NCBI RefSeq assembly: GCF_900078305.2
Contig: NZ_LT546028.1
Coordinates: 608,948 to 672,947 of the forward strand
Source: Corynebacterium bouchesdurhonense
GTDB lineage: Bacteria > Actinomycetota > Actinomycetes > Mycobacteriales > Mycobacteriaceae
DNA length: 64,000 nucleotides
Reading direction: 5' to 3'
Positions 63,484 through 64,000 of this stretch are shown piece by piece. Positions within the stretch are counted from its first letter, which is position 1. Each line of letters starts with the position of its first letter. The notes beneath the pieces were generated by a model, which was not told the DNA's origin, searched no databases, and saw only the letters and a list, made by a program, of their open reading frames with translations. The position numbers and the translations under genes were made by a program.

Positions 63484-63804
63484 TTAGCTGGCGTCGCGCC
63501 GGTCAACGACGGTGACGCCGTAGAGGGCGCGGCCCATGATGAAGGAGCCGACGGAGCCGACGATCCACACCCCGGCCACCGCGATCAGGGCGAAGATGAG
63601 CTCGCCGAGGTCAAAGCCGGTGGTGCTCCAGGAGCGGATGAGCTTGGCCAGGATCAGCAGCGGGAACGCCAGGCACACGAGCGGGCCCAGCAGGTTGGCG
63701 CGGGTGAGCGCTTCCTTGGCGCGCACCTGCAGGATGGCGGTGGCCACAACGAACACGGTGGCTAGCACCACGAGGGCGGCGACGATGATTTCTGCGGTGG
63801 TCAT
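63484..63804 (-). CDS. mnhG: Monovalent cation/proton antiporter subunit G
   Basis: A 106-residue membrane protein with three hydrophobic segments (IIVAALVVLATVFVVATAIL; LGPLVCLAFPLLILAKLI; LIFALIAVAGVWIVGSVGSF). The layout fits MnhG/MrpG, although the usual signature is weak. Its ATG overlaps the stop of the preceding mnhF-like gene by one base. Part of the Na+/H+ Mrp antiporter operon that continues beyond the window. Confidence 0.72.
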   Translation of the reverse strand: MTTAEIIVAALVVLATVFVVATAILQVRAKEALTRANLLGPLVCLAFPLLILAKLIRSWSTTGFDLGELIFALIAVAGVWIVGSVGSFIMGRALYGVTVVDRRDAS

Positions 63805-64000
63805 TAGCGGCGCCCCCTGGTGATGATGCGGGCCATGGAGATGGTGGGGATCACGCCGCACACCAGGGCGGCGAGGATGGCCACGTCGTAGCCGATCATC
63901 GTGTCCGTGACTAAGGTCCACACCAGGTAGATGGCAATCATGGCGTAGAACACTAGGTCCGCGATCACGGCGCGGGAGAGCTCGTCCTTGGTCCAGATCA
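63804..64000 (-). CDS. mnhF: Monovalent cation/proton antiporter subunit F, cut by window end
   Basis: The C-terminal ~65 residues of a membrane protein: LVFYAMIAIYLVWTLVTDTM and YDVAILAALVCGVIPTISMARII, ending TRGRR. The DxAILAALVGxxxTxxxAR block is typical of MnhF/MrpF. The 5' part lies beyond base 64000. Confidence 0.75.
   Translation of the reverse strand, partial: IWTKDELSRAVIADLVFYAMIAIYLVWTLVTDTMIGYDVAILAALVCGVIPTISMARIITRGRR

Overview
The window looks like a chromosomal segment of a high-GC Corynebacterium. It carries the single arabinosyltransferase emb, aftA, dprE1/dprE2, galactan initiation and export genes (glfT1, wzm, wzt), and an MMPL exporter. It also has the order aspT-ffs-dnaX-ybaB-recR-gatD/murT-dnaQ-like-leuA-lysC-asd-sigC, which I recall from C. 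glutamicum. Third codon positions are strongly G/C. No rRNA operon, CRISPR array, prophage or transposase gene was seen. The genus is an inference from gene content; the species cannot be told.

Layout. 1-6.1 kb: end of an RNA cyclic phosphodiesterase, an orphan small gene, an acetyltransferase, an AlkB-like oxygenase, an SDR, a LysE exporter, an S4 protein, a VOC protein and two tandem exported serine hydrolases. 6.1-8.8 kb: a TPP riboswitch and a three-gene ABC importer for a thiamine precursor. 8.8-12.5 kb (minus strand): an alpha/beta hydrolase-like protein, an M13 peptidase and a cutinase. 12.5-26.4 kb: the arabinogalactan block emb, aftA, dprE2, dprE1, gtrA, glfT1, wzt, wzm, with a few unknown genes. 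26.5-37.9 kb: a degenerate aminotransferase-fold protein, an oxidoreductase, tRNAs, two large surface proteins, tyrA, tadA and a CsbD protein. 37.9-43.9 kb: an MMPL exporter, then a queuosine group (tgt, yhhQ, gluQ) interrupted by a low-GC toxin-antitoxin pair. 43.9-46.9 kb: phoD, ferritin, tRNA-Ser and SRP RNA. 47-64 kb: the core block from aspT to sigC, then the end of a cation/proton antiporter operon.

How genes work together: DprE1/DprE2 make the arabinose donor, AftA and Emb polymerise arabinan, GlfT1 starts the galactan, and Wzm/Wzt flip it. GatD/MurT amidate lipid II. LysC/Asd supply lysine and diaminopimelate for the wall. LeuA sits behind a leucine leader peptide. YhhQ, Tgt and GluQ form a queuosine salvage and modification line.

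The most striking non-genic signals are two unexplained dispersed elements. (1) An 11-base core GCTTNTCGACG occurs 28 times by my hand count, on both strands. Many copies lie inside hairpins whose arms vary together (GGGGC/GCCCC, GGAGC/GCTCC, GTGAGC/GCTCAC), in genes and between genes. (2) Three copies of a ~76 bp element have 14 bp inverted ends (GTGAACTTTCTTAC) and an invariant core GCGACCTGGGGAAATG at fixed spacing. Two of them sit in an identical four-box architecture. Two places look like assembly trouble: a near-match to a Nextera adapter at the 3' end of wzt, and a poly-G tract beside a 27 bp perfect inverted repeat near 45.8-46.0 kb.
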